Of a stretch of DNA of 22,668 nucleotides, positions 6,593 to 13,593 are shown in pieces (the first letter of the stretch is position 1; the number at the start of each line of letters is the position of its first letter). The notes under the pieces were generated by a model. That model saw nothing but the letters and a program-made list of their open reading frames with translations. It did not search any database and was not told where the DNA came from. Source of the stretch: Clostridiales bacterium. Lineage in GTDB: Bacteria; Bacillota; Clostridia; Lachnospirales; Lachnospiraceae. The stretch lies in assembly GCA_029267975.1 (NCBI GenBank), contig JAJUHH010000005.1:1-22668 (forward strand). The letters run 5' to 3'. The translations under genes were made by a program, and so were the position numbers.

Positions 6593-7729
6593 ATGGTCAA
6601 ATACTTATATGAAAGAGACATCCTATTGTATGTCTATGCGGGACTTTTTGGACTGGGCTTCCTGGTTCGTCTGATTGTTAACCTGGTGTACAAGCATCTG
6701 GTAAAGGAATCTGATAATCCCGGTACTACAAAGAATAAAATGATCAAGCACATGAAAATGAAATTTGAAGCCTGCTATAAGTTGAAGATCGGTGTGAATA
6801 ATGTGGATACTTTTGTGGATAAGAATGTATTAAGGTATCGTTTCTGTGGACTTTTATTATCCACCTGGGATAACTTATGTGGACAAGTTCTTTTCCTCAA
6901 TCTGCTGATTGTCCCTGTGGCGGCGGTTTTCGGCGTTATTTATGACTGTGGACAAGACCTCATTCTCATGACCGGTGCTGTGGGTATCTCATCCTGTGCT
7001 CTATTAATCTTTGTGGATAAAAGTATGAACCTGACCGCCAAGAAAAAGGTGCTTCAGTTAAATCTTCTGGATTATCTTGAGAATTTTTGTAAGGTGAGAT
7101 TAGAACAGGAAGCAAATCATCCCGAGTTGCTGGAGCAGGCACGCAAGGAATTGGTACAGGTTGCGGAAGCAAACCGCCAGGTGGTAACCACCAAAGAGGA
7201 TCCTAAGGAAGAGCTCAACCGCAGAAGGGAAGCAAGGAGAAAGAAGGAAGAAGAGAGAAGACTTCAGGCCCAGAGAAGAGAAGAGGAACAAAGAAGGCTG
7301 GAAGAGGCCAGGAGAGAGGAAGAAAGGCGGCGGCTGGAGGAGCGCAGACAGCTGGCAGCAAAACGTCGTGAGGAAGAGCTCCAGAGACTTGAAGAGGAGC
7401 GCCAGGCGCTTGAAGCAAGACGTGCCGAATTAAAGAGAAAATCTTTAGAGAGACAGGCAGAAAATCAAAAAAGAGAACCGGATAAGGAAAAATTATTACA
7501 TAGTCTTGAGGAAGAATTAAAGTCCAACGAGAATAGAACGGATATGCAGAAGGTTCTCAAGGGGCTGGATGAAATCGCAGCCAGCATCAATCCGTCGCCC
7601 GCAGCCCCGCAGGTACAAGCTGCAGAAAGTACAGCAGAGGTGAAGCCGGTTAAGGCCGCAAAGTCAAAAGTTCAGGCAACAGAGGAAGAGAAGCTGATCG
7701 AAGATGTATTAAAGGAGTTCTTCTCCTAG
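6593..7729 (+). CDS. Three-TM membrane protein with long charged coiled coil, 378 aa, unknown function
   Basis: I do not recognise a named family. One N-terminal membrane helix (about 10-33) is followed by a polar segment of about 65 residues. Two more helices lie at about 100-118 and 124-142. After a basic amphipathic stretch, residues 204-296 are a nearly pure Arg/Glu/Lys/Gln heptad region (RREEEQRRLEEARREEERRR and similar), a long single helix or coiled coil. An Ala/Pro/Val-rich linker and an acidic/hydrophobic tail (EEEKLIEDVLKEFFS) close the protein. With three helices the N-terminus would be outside and the coiled coil inside the cell, suggesting a membrane-anchored scaffold. The start ATG at 6593 follows agagggg by about 6 nt. 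The coding DNA for residues 70-143 holds an unusual run of DnaA-box-like nonamers. Confidence 0.7.
   Translation: MVKYLYERDILLYVYAGLFGLGFLVRLIVNLVYKHLVKESDNPGTTKNKMIKHMKMKFEACYKLKIGVNNVDTFVDKNVLRYRFCGLLLSTWDNLCGQVLFLNLLIVPVAAVFGVIYDCGQDLILMTGAVGISSCALLIFVDKSMNLTAKKKVLQLNLLDYLENFCKVRLEQEANHPELLEQARKELVQVAEANRQVVTTKEDPKEELNRRREARRKKEEERRLQAQRREEEQRRLEEARREEERRRLEERRQLAAKRREEELQRLEEERQALEARRAELKRKSLERQAENQKREPDKEKLLHSLEEELKSNENRTDMQKVLKGLDEIAASINPSPAAPQVQAAESTAEVKPVKAAKSKVQATEEEKLIEDVLKEFFS
6802..7020. other. Cluster of DnaA-box-like nonamers inside the coiled-coil membrane gene
   Basis: Six matches to TTATCCACA or its complement TGTGGATAA lie within 219 bp. They are TGTGGATAC (6802), TGTGGATAA (6814, perfect), TTATCCACC (6857), TGTGGACAA (6878), TGTGGACAA (6947) and TGTGGATAA (7012, perfect). 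Five have the same orientation. They fall in codons for V-D-K, C-G-Q and L-S-T, so coding constraint may explain part of this. Isolated perfect or 8/9 matches occur elsewhere in the window (17317, in clpB), but not in clusters. Confidence 0.4.
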
Positions 7730-7761
7730 GACGTTGTGTAATGATGTCCGGACTCCGGATG

Positions 7762-7807
7762 GACTTGATGCTCCAGCCGAAGGAATCTTTGCCTGGAGCA
7801 TCAAGTC
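7762..7807. repeat. 15-bp perfect hairpin after the coiled-coil gene
   Basis: gacttgatgctccag (7762-7776) and ctggagcatcaagtc (7793-7807) form a perfect stem with a 16-nt loop. No T-run follows on either strand, so it is not a standard intrinsic terminator. It may stabilise the 3' end of the upstream mRNA or stop transcription with help. Confidence 0.6.
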
Positions 7808-7869
7808 TGTCCAGGGTGTGAACAGCAATTGTAATAATGGAGGCTTATAAATACCCTTCCAGAAAATTA

Positions 7870-7898
7870 TTGAATAATAACAGGGACTTTGTTAGAAT
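7870..7898 (+). promoter_or_regulatory. Sigma-A promoter of pgi
   Basis: TTGAAT (7870-7875), 17 bp and TAGAAT (7893-7898) give a leader of about 20 nt that contains aaagga before the pgi ATG. Confidence 0.6.
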
Positions 7899-7926
7899 AT
7901 AAGAAAAAACGAAAGGATGTAATATC

Positions 7927-9276
7927 ATGGCAAACAAAGTTACCTTTGATTATTCCGTTGCGAAGAAATTTATTGCAGCGTCTGAAATAGATATGATGAA
8001 GGATGCTACGATGGCAGCGAGAAACCAGCTTGTGAACAAGACCGGAGCCGGTAATGATTTTCTTGGATGGATTGATCTTCCTGTGGATTACGATAAGGAG
8101 GAATTTGCTCGTATTCAGAAGGCAGCTGCCAAAATTCAGAAGGATTCCGAGGTTCTCCTGGTAATCGGTATCGGAGGTTCCTACCTTGGAGCAAGAGCAG
8201 CGATCGAATTCCTGAGACACAGCTTTTATAATTCGGTATCCAAAGAGATCAGAAAGACTCCGGAGATTTATTTCTGCGGCAATAATATCAGCAGCACTTA
8301 TATGAACCATCTGATCGAAGTGATCGGAGACAGAGACTTCTCCATCAATATTATCAGTAAATCCGGTACAACCACTGAGCCGGCCATCGCTTTCCGTGTA
8401 TTCAAGAAGTTATTAAATGAGAAGTACGGAAAAGAGGAAGCTGCCAAGAGGATTTATGCTACTACGGATAAGGCAAGAGGTGCTTTGAAAAATCTGGCCA
8501 CAGAGGAAGGCTACGAAAGCTTTGTTGTTCCGGATGATGTTGGCGGACGCTTCTCCGTTCTTACAGCTGTAGGTCTTCTTCCTATTGCTGTCAGCGGTGC
8601 AGATATCAGCAAGCTCATGGAGGGTGCGGCAAGTATGAGAGATTACTGCCTGAACAACCCCTATGAAGAAAATGACTCCCTGAAGTATGCAGCAGTTCGT
8701 AATATCCTGCTTCGTAAAGGTAAGGGGATAGAAATACTGGTTAACTATGAGCCTTCTCTTCACTTTGTATCCGAATGGTGGAAACAGCTGTACGGTGAGA
8801 GTGAAGGTAAGGATCAGAAGGGTATCTTCCCTGCATCCGTAGATTTTACAACAGACCTTCATTCCATGGGTCAGTTTATTCAGGATGGTCAGAGGACCCT
8901 GTTCGAGACAGTGATCAATGTTGAGAAATCAAAGACAGAAATCTACCTGGAGGAAGAAGAGGTTGACCTTGACGGCCTCAACTACCTTGCAGGCAAGAGT
9001 GTGGATTTTGTAAATAAAAGCGCCATGAAGGGAACCTTACTTGCTCATACAGATGGTAATGTACCTAACCTTTGTGTTAACCTTCCCGAGCAAAATGAGT
9101 TCTATCTTGGACAGCTCTTCTATTTCTTTGAGTTTGCATGTGGTGTCAGCGGATACCTGCTTGGGGTTAATCCCTTTGATCAGCCGGGCGTAGAAAGCTA
9201 TAAGAAGAACATGTTTGCCCTGCTTGGAAAGCCGGGATTTGAGGCACAGAGGGAAGAACTGTTAAAGAGATTATAA
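7927..9276 (+). CDS. pgi: Glucose-6-phosphate isomerase, 449 aa
   Basis: It interconverts glucose 6-phosphate and fructose 6-phosphate in glycolysis and gluconeogenesis, in the cytoplasm. The length (449 aa) is that of the short bacterial form found in Firmicutes. Visible family segments are GIGGSYLGARAA near 80-90 and SKSGTTTEPA near 140, which binds the sugar phosphate. They continue with the signature DDVGGRFSVLTAVGLLPIA near 203-222 and the C-terminal NPFDQPGVESYKKN near 415-430. The sequence is intact with no odd residues. The ATG follows aaagga by a normal distance. It has its own promoter and a clear terminator, so it is a single-gene unit. Confidence 0.96.
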   Translation: MANKVTFDYSVAKKFIAASEIDMMKDATMAARNQLVNKTGAGNDFLGWIDLPVDYDKEEFARIQKAAAKIQKDSEVLLVIGIGGSYLGARAAIEFLRHSFYNSVSKEIRKTPEIYFCGNNISSTYMNHLIEVIGDRDFSINIISKSGTTTEPAIAFRVFKKLLNEKYGKEEAAKRIYATTDKARGALKNLATEEGYESFVVPDDVGGRFSVLTAVGLLPIAVSGADISKLMEGAASMRDYCLNNPYEENDSLKYAAVRNILLRKGKGIEILVNYEPSLHFVSEWWKQLYGESEGKDQKGIFPASVDFTTDLHSMGQFIQDGQRTLFETVINVEKSKTEIYLEEEEVDLDGLNYLAGKSVDFVNKSAMKGTLLAHTDGNVPNLCVNLPEQNEFYLGQLFYFFEFACGVSGYLLGVNPFDQPGVESYKKNMFALLGKPGFEAQREELLKRL

Positions 9277-9360
9277 TGAAATAAGTGAAAGCTTAAAATA
9301 AAGTAAAGCTGTTGTAATGCAACGGCTATATTTGCTGGAATCAGCGGCTGATATGATATC

Positions 9361-9396
9361 AATGAGGGGTATTCCTAAAACCCCTCATTATTTTTG
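9361..9396 (+). terminator. Terminator of pgi
   Basis: A 10-bp perfect stem (aatgaggggt at 9361-9370 with acccctcatt at 9380-9389) is followed by attttt. It lies 85 bp after the pgi stop. A weaker stem (agctgttg/caacggct) sits just before it. Confidence 0.85.
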
Positions 9397-9481
9397 TTAT
9401 CTTTATAGGAAATATCTCCGTATATTTCTGAGTGTAAAGTAAAGACTTAACGATATCTGGCAATACTCTATGCTGTAAATA

Positions 9482-9649
9482 TTCAGTCACAAGTACGACT
9501 TTTCAGGAGTATAATGTATTGATGACAAATGGGTAGCAAAAGAAGGTTATACTCTGGAACAGAAGAATGGCGGATCTTGAATTAACGAAGGAATGGATTG
9601 GTCCGAAGAGACATTAAGATCGGTAGATGATTGGGGCAGTCAGGGATGA
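9482..9649 (+). pseudogene. Possible decayed ORF fragment, family unknown
   Basis: The stretch between the pgi terminator and the hemolysin III terminator has no intact gene. One plus-strand frame reads like ordinary protein interrupted by stops: KYDFSGV, stop at 9512, then CIDDKWVAKEGYTLEQKNGG, stop at 9578, then INEGMDWSEETLRSVDDWGS and a stop at 9647. The composition is protein-like and continues across two stops in the same frame, as expected of a remnant. No family is recognisable and chance is possible. The flanks (9397-9481 and 9650-9769) show nothing else I can support. Confidence 0.25.
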
Positions 9650-9769
9650 AACTGATACATATCTTTGAGAATTCGCAGCCGAATCCCTTTTCCTCTTAAT
9701 ATGAGTGCAAATTGAAGCTGTCCTGAAACTTTACCAGATAATTCGGTTGCTTAACATAGATATGACAAA

Positions 9770-9842
9770 AGGCTGTTGATAAAGCTTCCTGCCTGACCTG
9801 TCAATGGGATCAGGAAATGGTGGGAAAGCTGATCAACAGCCT
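9770..9842 (-). terminator. Terminator of the hemolysin III gene, possibly bidirectional
   Basis: aggctgttgat (9770-9780) pairs with atcaacagcct (9832-9842). Inner partial pairing (aaagctt/aagct, cctga/tcagg) makes one long hairpin. Read on the minus strand the stem is followed by tttt, 40 nt after the hemolysin III stop. On the plus strand ctttgttt follows. Confidence 0.65.
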
Positions 9843-9884
9843 CTTTGTTTACAATTGGGGTTTGTGATAGGAGTGAGGGATATT

Positions 9885-10553
9885 CTATGGCATTACTGCG
9901 ATATAGTTGTACATAAGAATGAAGTGGCAAATGCTGCCGCCCATTACAAACAGATGGAAAATCTCATGTGTTCCGAAATTCTTATGGCGGTTATTAAACA
10001 GAGGAAGCTTCAGAGCATAAATGATTCCGCCCAGGGTATAGATAATACCGCCGGCAAGAAGCCATTGAAAGGCTGCGCCAGGTAAGGAATTAATGAGCTG
10101 GGTAAAAGCAATGACACAGGTCCAGCCCATGGCAATATATACCACAGAGGAGAACCATTTGGGGCAGTGAACCCAGAAGCCGGTAACAATAATTCCGATG
10201 ACAGCCAGACTCCAGATTAAGATCAACATGGTAATTCCAATAGATCCGCCTAGAGCAATCAGGCAAATTGGGGTATAAGTGCCGGCAATCAGGATATAAA
10301 TAGCCATATGATCAAATTTTTTTAAACGTCGATGAACCTTAATGCTTTGGCCGAAGGTATGATATACTGTACTGGCAGTATATAATAAAATCATACTTAG
10401 GATAAAAACCCCTAGAGAAATCAGATGGATACCGGAAGGTTGTCTGGCAGCCTTAATGAGCAGCGGAGTCGCTGCAAACAGCGCCATTAATGTACCAATC
10501 AGATGGGTAATGGCACTACCCGGATCCTTAACTTTTACATTTTTTACTGTCAT
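9885..10553 (-). CDS. Hemolysin III / PAQR family membrane protein, 222 aa
   Basis: This is a seven-helix integral membrane protein of the hemolysin III (YqfA, bacterial PAQR) family. The exact role of bacterial members is unsettled, and the hemolysin name is historical. Family motifs are present in order: DPGSAITHLIG near 10-20, ASTVYHTF near 60-67, FDHMAIYILIAGTYTP near 80-95 and the C-terminal THEIFHLFVMGGSICHF near 193-209. The conserved His and Asp residues in these segments would form the PAQR metal site. Hydrophobic helices fill the rest. The length is typical. The ATG follows AAGGAGG by about 6 nt. It is a single gene, divergent from the DUF951 gene, with a palindrome-rich intergenic region that may control either. 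Confidence 0.92.
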   Translation of the reverse strand: MTVKNVKVKDPGSAITHLIGTLMALFAATPLLIKAARQPSGIHLISLGVFILSMILLYTASTVYHTFGQSIKVHRRLKKFDHMAIYILIAGTYTPICLIALGGSIGITMLILIWSLAVIGIIVTGFWVHCPKWFSSVVYIAMGWTCVIAFTQLINSLPGAAFQWLLAGGIIYTLGGIIYALKLPLFNNRHKNFGTHEIFHLFVMGGSICHFILMYNYIAVMP

Positions 10554-10661
10554 AAAAATCCTCCTTGCTGTTCATGCTGCTACAATAAATCATTTTGTTT
10601 CATGTAAAGTATGAACATTTTGTGGTCAAAAAATATATGATGTATTATTAAATATGCGTTA

Positions 10662-10702
10662 TGTAGTATTCAATACCACGTGTAATGTAATTACATACTA
10701 CA
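10662..10702. promoter_or_regulatory. Nested palindromes in the hemolysin III/DUF951 intergenic region
   Basis: tgtagtat (10662-10669) and atactaca (10695-10702) are perfect 8-bp inverted arms. Inside lies the perfect 12-bp palindrome atgtaattacat (10685-10696), and gtagtatt/aataccac (10663-10679) forms a third, nearly perfect pair. The density of overlapping dyads in a 330-bp divergent region suggests binding by a dimeric repressor. A minus-strand TTGAAT (10673-10668) overlaps it and could be a -35 element for the hemolysin III gene. The rest of 10554-10767 is AT-rich without other clear signals. Confidence 0.5.
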
Positions 10703-10767
10703 ACACATCGACTGGAAATGCAAGTTAAAAATATTTTATTTTTTAGGAACCTGTTCGGATCCTGTGA

Positions 10768-10796
10768 TTGCTTATCCCGATCTTATTTGCTATCAT
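10768..10796 (+). promoter_or_regulatory. Promoter of the DUF951 gene
   Basis: TTGCTT (10768-10773), 17 bp and TATCAT (10791-10796) lie about 85 bp before the ATG. The ribosome site aaggaggag follows later in the leader. Confidence 0.5.
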
Positions 10797-10882
10797 GTAT
10801 CTATAGGATTGGAAACTCTGCTTATGCTTAAAAATAAAGTGAAGGAATTCACAGGCAGATATATGTTAAGGAGGAGATCAGT

Positions 10883-11080
10883 ATGGATTTGAATGTCGGC
10901 GAAATTATTAAACTGAAGAAGCAGCATCCTTGCGGAAGCTTTGAATGGGAAATTCTTCGGGTCGGCATGGATTTTCGTCTGAAATGCCTGGGATGTGGGC
11001 ATCAGGTTATGCTGCCGAGAAAGCAGGTTGAAAAAAATATTAAGCAGGTCAGGAAGCCAAATGCAGATGGAACAAAATAA
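10883..11080 (+). CDS. DUF951 family small cytoplasmic protein, 65 aa
   Basis: This is a small conserved protein of Firmicutes with no established function. It shows the family pattern: an N-terminal strand (DLNVGEIIKLKKQHPCGSFEWEI), then VGMDFRLKCLGCGHQVMLPR, ending in a basic tail. Three cysteines (HPCG and CLGC) could bind zinc. Mapped onto known folds it looks like a small beta-barrel with a possible nucleic-acid role, but that is inference. The start follows aaggaggag closely. The next gene begins 20 nt inside this one's 3' end, so the two are translationally coupled. Confidence 0.85.
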   Translation: MDLNVGEIIKLKKQHPCGSFEWEILRVGMDFRLKCLGCGHQVMLPRKQVEKNIKQVRKPNADGTK

Positions 11081-11330
11081 GCAGCGAGTATGTAAAAGGT
11101 GCCTTCTCAGTGATATTGCACCGGAGGAATATCTGGAGCATATGAGAATTTATTTAAATGGTCTTGATGAAAGCACAAAGACGGAGGAAGCCCTTTATCA
11201 GGAACGATTATCCCAATGCAGGGATTGTGAAAACCTCAATGAGGGGATCTGCAGGATTTGCGGCTGCTTTGTGGAGTTTCGGGCGGCAATCAAAGGAAAG
11301 GCATGTCCTGCAATCCACCCCAGGTGGTAG
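11061..11330 (+). CDS. DUF6171-like cysteine-rich protein, 89 aa
   Basis: This is a small zinc-ribbon-like protein of unknown role, similar to the DUF6171 group found beside DUF951 genes in clostridia. It has a CKRCLL pair near residue 12, a CRDC pair near 54, then CRICGCFVEFR near 65 and a final Cys in KGKACP. That makes eight cysteines, enough for two metal sites. I start it at ATG 11061 (MQMEQNK), with aggaag 6 nt upstream; ATG 11067 is an alternative. The longer upstream reading frame lies inside the DUF951 gene and is not supported. The 20-nt overlap with DUF951 suggests co-translation. Confidence 0.75.
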   Translation: MQMEQNKQRVCKRCLLSDIAPEEYLEHMRIYLNGLDESTKTEEALYQERLSQCRDCENLNEGICRICGCFVEFRAAIKGKACPAIHPRW

Positions 11331-11409
11331 CAATTAGAAGCCATGCGAACTGATGATATGTAAGTAAAAGATAGATCGGTATGAGACAGCCGGCAGAAGG
11401 GAAGATGTA

Positions 11410-12081
11410 ATGACAGAATACATTCTGATGGATCTGGATGGTACGATTACAGATCCGAAAGTTGGAATTACAAAATCAGTACAATATGCACTGCGATCAA
11501 AGGGAGTGAATATTAAGGATCTGGACAGCCTGAGTAAGCACATCGGTCCACCCCTCAAGGAATCCTTCATGGAATTTTACAACTTCAATGAGACGGAGGC
11601 CGGGGAGTTGGTTGAGAAATACCGGGAGTACTTTTCCGTGACCGGAATCTAAGAAAATAAAGTGTATGACGGGATGGAGGCGCTACTTCAAAGGCTAACG
11701 GCAAGTGGGAAAAAGCTGATTGTTGCAAGCAGTAAACCGGAGATCTTCGCACGCAAAATACTGGAGCACTTTCAGCTGGAGCAATATTTTAATGATATTT
11801 GCGGTGCCACCTTGGATGGCAGCCGCTCAGCTAAAGCGGATGTGATCCAATATGCTCTTGATAAAAATGGGATCAGGGATTATGCTCAGGTCATCATGGT
11901 TGGGGATAGAAGGCACGACATTGAAGGTGCGAAGCAGGTGGGTATTCGGTCCGTAGGTGTATTGTACGGCTTCGGTGACAGGGAGGAGCTGATGACTGCG
12001 GGAGCAGACTTGATAGCTGAAACCGTAGCAGAGGTATATGAGGTGATTACGCAGCTAACACGGATCAATATTGATAAGTAA
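11410..12081 (+). pseudogene. HAD phosphatase (phosphoglycolate phosphatase-like) interrupted by an in-frame TAA
   Basis: One continuous frame encodes a HAD-superfamily hydrolase of about 220 residues, broken only by TAA at 11650-11652. The first part (80 aa) holds the nucleophile motif DLDGTITD (Asp8, Asp10) and an alpha-helical cap start. The second part resumes directly with ENKVYDGMEALL and carries VASSKPE (motif II Ser and the conserved Lys) and MVGDRRHDIEGAK (motif IV acids). No base is lost or gained: FSVTGI, stop, ENKVYDG reads as a family consensus with one residue replaced by a stop. The gene is therefore a recent nonsense mutant, a sequencing error, or read through. Re-initiation at GTG 11662 could make the C-terminal part only, which lacks the nucleophile. 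Related enzymes dephosphorylate phosphoglycolate, pyrophosphate or small phosphosugars. Confidence 0.85.
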
Positions 12082-12129
12082 ATATATGGGAAATTGGTCT
12101 GTAAATCATTATAATCAACAATGTTATAC

Positions 12130-12158
12130 TTGTATTTGTAGATGGTTATTAGTATAAT
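12130..12158 (+). promoter_or_regulatory. Sigma-A promoter of the HD-GYP gene
   Basis: TTGTAT (12130-12135), 17 bp and TATAAT (12153-12158) lie 36 bp before the ATG at 12195. A ggtggag ribosome site follows. Confidence 0.7.
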
Positions 12159-12194
12159 TTACTAAGATGCGTAGGAAAGGGTAGGTGGAGTACC

Positions 12195-13271
12195 ATGGAA
12201 TCAATCAGGATACGAACAGATCAGGCGGAAGCGGGTATGACCGTAGCAGCGGATATCTATACAGCCAATAACCAATTAATCATACCCAAGGGCACTGTAC
12301 TGGATGACTGGATGATAACAAGACTTCGGTTTTATAATATTTATGGATTGGTAATTGCTAAGCAAACTACAGAGGCTAGTGTCGTAGAAGAGGTATCCTA
12401 TATTGAGATGCTTCGCAATACTCCTGAATTTAAGAAATTTAACCGTACTTATGTGGGTTCGGTACAGAATGTTGAGAATAATTTTAAAGAGGTTTTGGAG
12501 AATTCAACTCCTTTTAATATTGATGCCTTGCTGTCAGAAACAAATCAGATCCTGTCGGAAGGACGTAACGGAGCCCATATCCTGGAGATGCTCCACGGTA
12601 TCAGAAATTATGATGATATGACCTATGTACATAGCTTAAATGTGTCCCTGATCTGTAACGTATTTGCAGGCTGGCTGAAGCTATCCGAGGAGGACACCCG
12701 TGTCCTTACCCTGTGCGGTCTGCTGCATGATATCGGCAAGCTGTTGATTCCCAAAGAGATCATCTCAAAAGCTGGCAAGCTGACCCCGGCTGAATTCGAA
12801 ATTATCAAGACACATTCCACCAGGGGCTATGAGGCTCTGAAAGCTCATAAACTGGACAGCAGAATCCTGAATGCAGCCTGGATGCACCATGAAAGATGTG
12901 ACGGAAGCGGTTATCCCCAAGGTCTGAAAGGGGATCAAATTGCGGACTTTGCCAAAATAGTAGCTATTGCTGATGTTTATGATGCAATGACCTCAGACCG
13001 CAATTATCGTAATAGGATTTGCCCCTTCCGTGTAGTTGAAGAATTTGAGAAGGATGGCTTCTTAAAGTTCGATCCTGGCTATTTGCTGATTTTCCTGGAG
13101 CATGTCGTAGAATCCTATCTGCATAATATCGTTCGCTTAAATGACGGACGGGAAGGTGAAGTAATTATGATCAATAAGCTTTCACTTTCCAGACCGGTCA
13201 TAAAGCTTAGTGCCACAGAGTATGTGGACCTGTCCAAGAACCGTAAGCTGTTTATAACAGAGATCATATAG
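12195..13271 (+). CDS. HD-GYP cyclic di-GMP phosphodiesterase, 358 aa
   Basis: It probably hydrolyses cyclic di-GMP, lowering this second messenger, in the cytoplasm; no membrane segment is present. An N-terminal region (about 1-60) resembles the small beta-rich domain found before HD-GYP domains in clostridia. A helical linker follows. The HD-GYP domain shows HDIGK (His178, Asp179), the KTHSTRGYE segment near 206, HHERCDGSGYP (231-241) and IADVYDAMTSDRNYR near 258-272. All metal-binding positions are retained, so it should be active. After the domain, about 60 extra residues (LNDGREGEVIMIN onward) form a beta-rich tail that may be a sensor or a PilZ-like fold, which is inference. It lacks a GGDEF partner in the window. 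Its stop overlaps the azlD stop tail-to-tail by 8 bp. Confidence 0.9.
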   Translation: MESIRIRTDQAEAGMTVAADIYTANNQLIIPKGTVLDDWMITRLRFYNIYGLVIAKQTTEASVVEEVSYIEMLRNTPEFKKFNRTYVGSVQNVENNFKEVLENSTPFNIDALLSETNQILSEGRNGAHILEMLHGIRNYDDMTYVHSLNVSLICNVFAGWLKLSEEDTRVLTLCGLLHDIGKLLIPKEIISKAGKLTPAEFEIIKTHSTRGYEALKAHKLDSRILNAAWMHHERCDGSGYPQGLKGDQIADFAKIVAIADVYDAMTSDRNYRNRICPFRVVEEFEKDGFLKFDPGYLLIFLEHVVESYLHNIVRLNDGREGEVIMINKLSLSRPVIKLSATEYVDLSKNRKLFITEII

Positions 13272-13593
13272 TCTGAATAAGGAACATATAAAGAAGAGCA
13301 CCCACTCCGATGCTGAGCAGGGTGTTCTTTTTCCATACATGAAGCAGGATGATTACCACGATGCTGATTGCTTCCGGAATAGCGTAGGGTGCCTTAAGAA
13401 AGGAAATATCCTTCAGGCAGTAGACCACCAGCATACCGATGATGGTATAGGGCAAAATGTCAGCAAGATATTTCATGTATTTTGGTATGGGCTTATTCTC
13501 AGGGAAAAGCAGAAAGGGAAGGGCTCTGGTTAAAAAGGTGCCAAGCGCTACGATGGCAAAGAAAATGATCAGCTGAGCTGTGGTATAGTTCAT
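13264..13593 (-). CDS. azlD: AzlD family branched-chain amino-acid export subunit, 109 aa
   Basis: This is the small subunit of the AzlCD (LIV-E, BrnFE-like) exporter for branched-chain amino acids, named for 4-azaleucine resistance in Bacillus. Four hydrophobic segments fill its 109 residues, with the family-typical ALGTFLTRALPFLLF near 16-30 and ILPYTIIGMLVVYCL near 46-60. The start ATG overlaps the azlC stop in an ATGA arrangement, so it is translationally coupled to azlC. Its 3' end overlaps the HD-GYP stop and contains that gene's terminator hairpin. Confidence 0.92.
   Translation of the reverse strand: MNYTTAQLIIFFAIVALGTFLTRALPFLLFPENKPIPKYMKYLADILPYTIIGMLVVYCLKDISFLKAPYAIPEAISIVVIILLHVWKKNTLLSIGVGALLYMFLIQTI
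13294..13332 (+). terminator. Terminator of the HD-GYP gene lying inside azlD
   Basis: aagagcaccc (13294-13303) pairs with gggtgttctt (13320-13329) around a 16-nt loop, followed by five T (13328-13332). It begins 22 bp after the HD-GYP stop and is wholly within the 3' coding part of the opposing azlD gene, where it encodes KKNTLLSIGVGALL. Confidence 0.7.

Noticed and set aside
8413..8862. 149-aa minus-strand ORF inside pgi
   Set aside because: It is the antisense of a clear housekeeping gene, with no ribosome site or family features.
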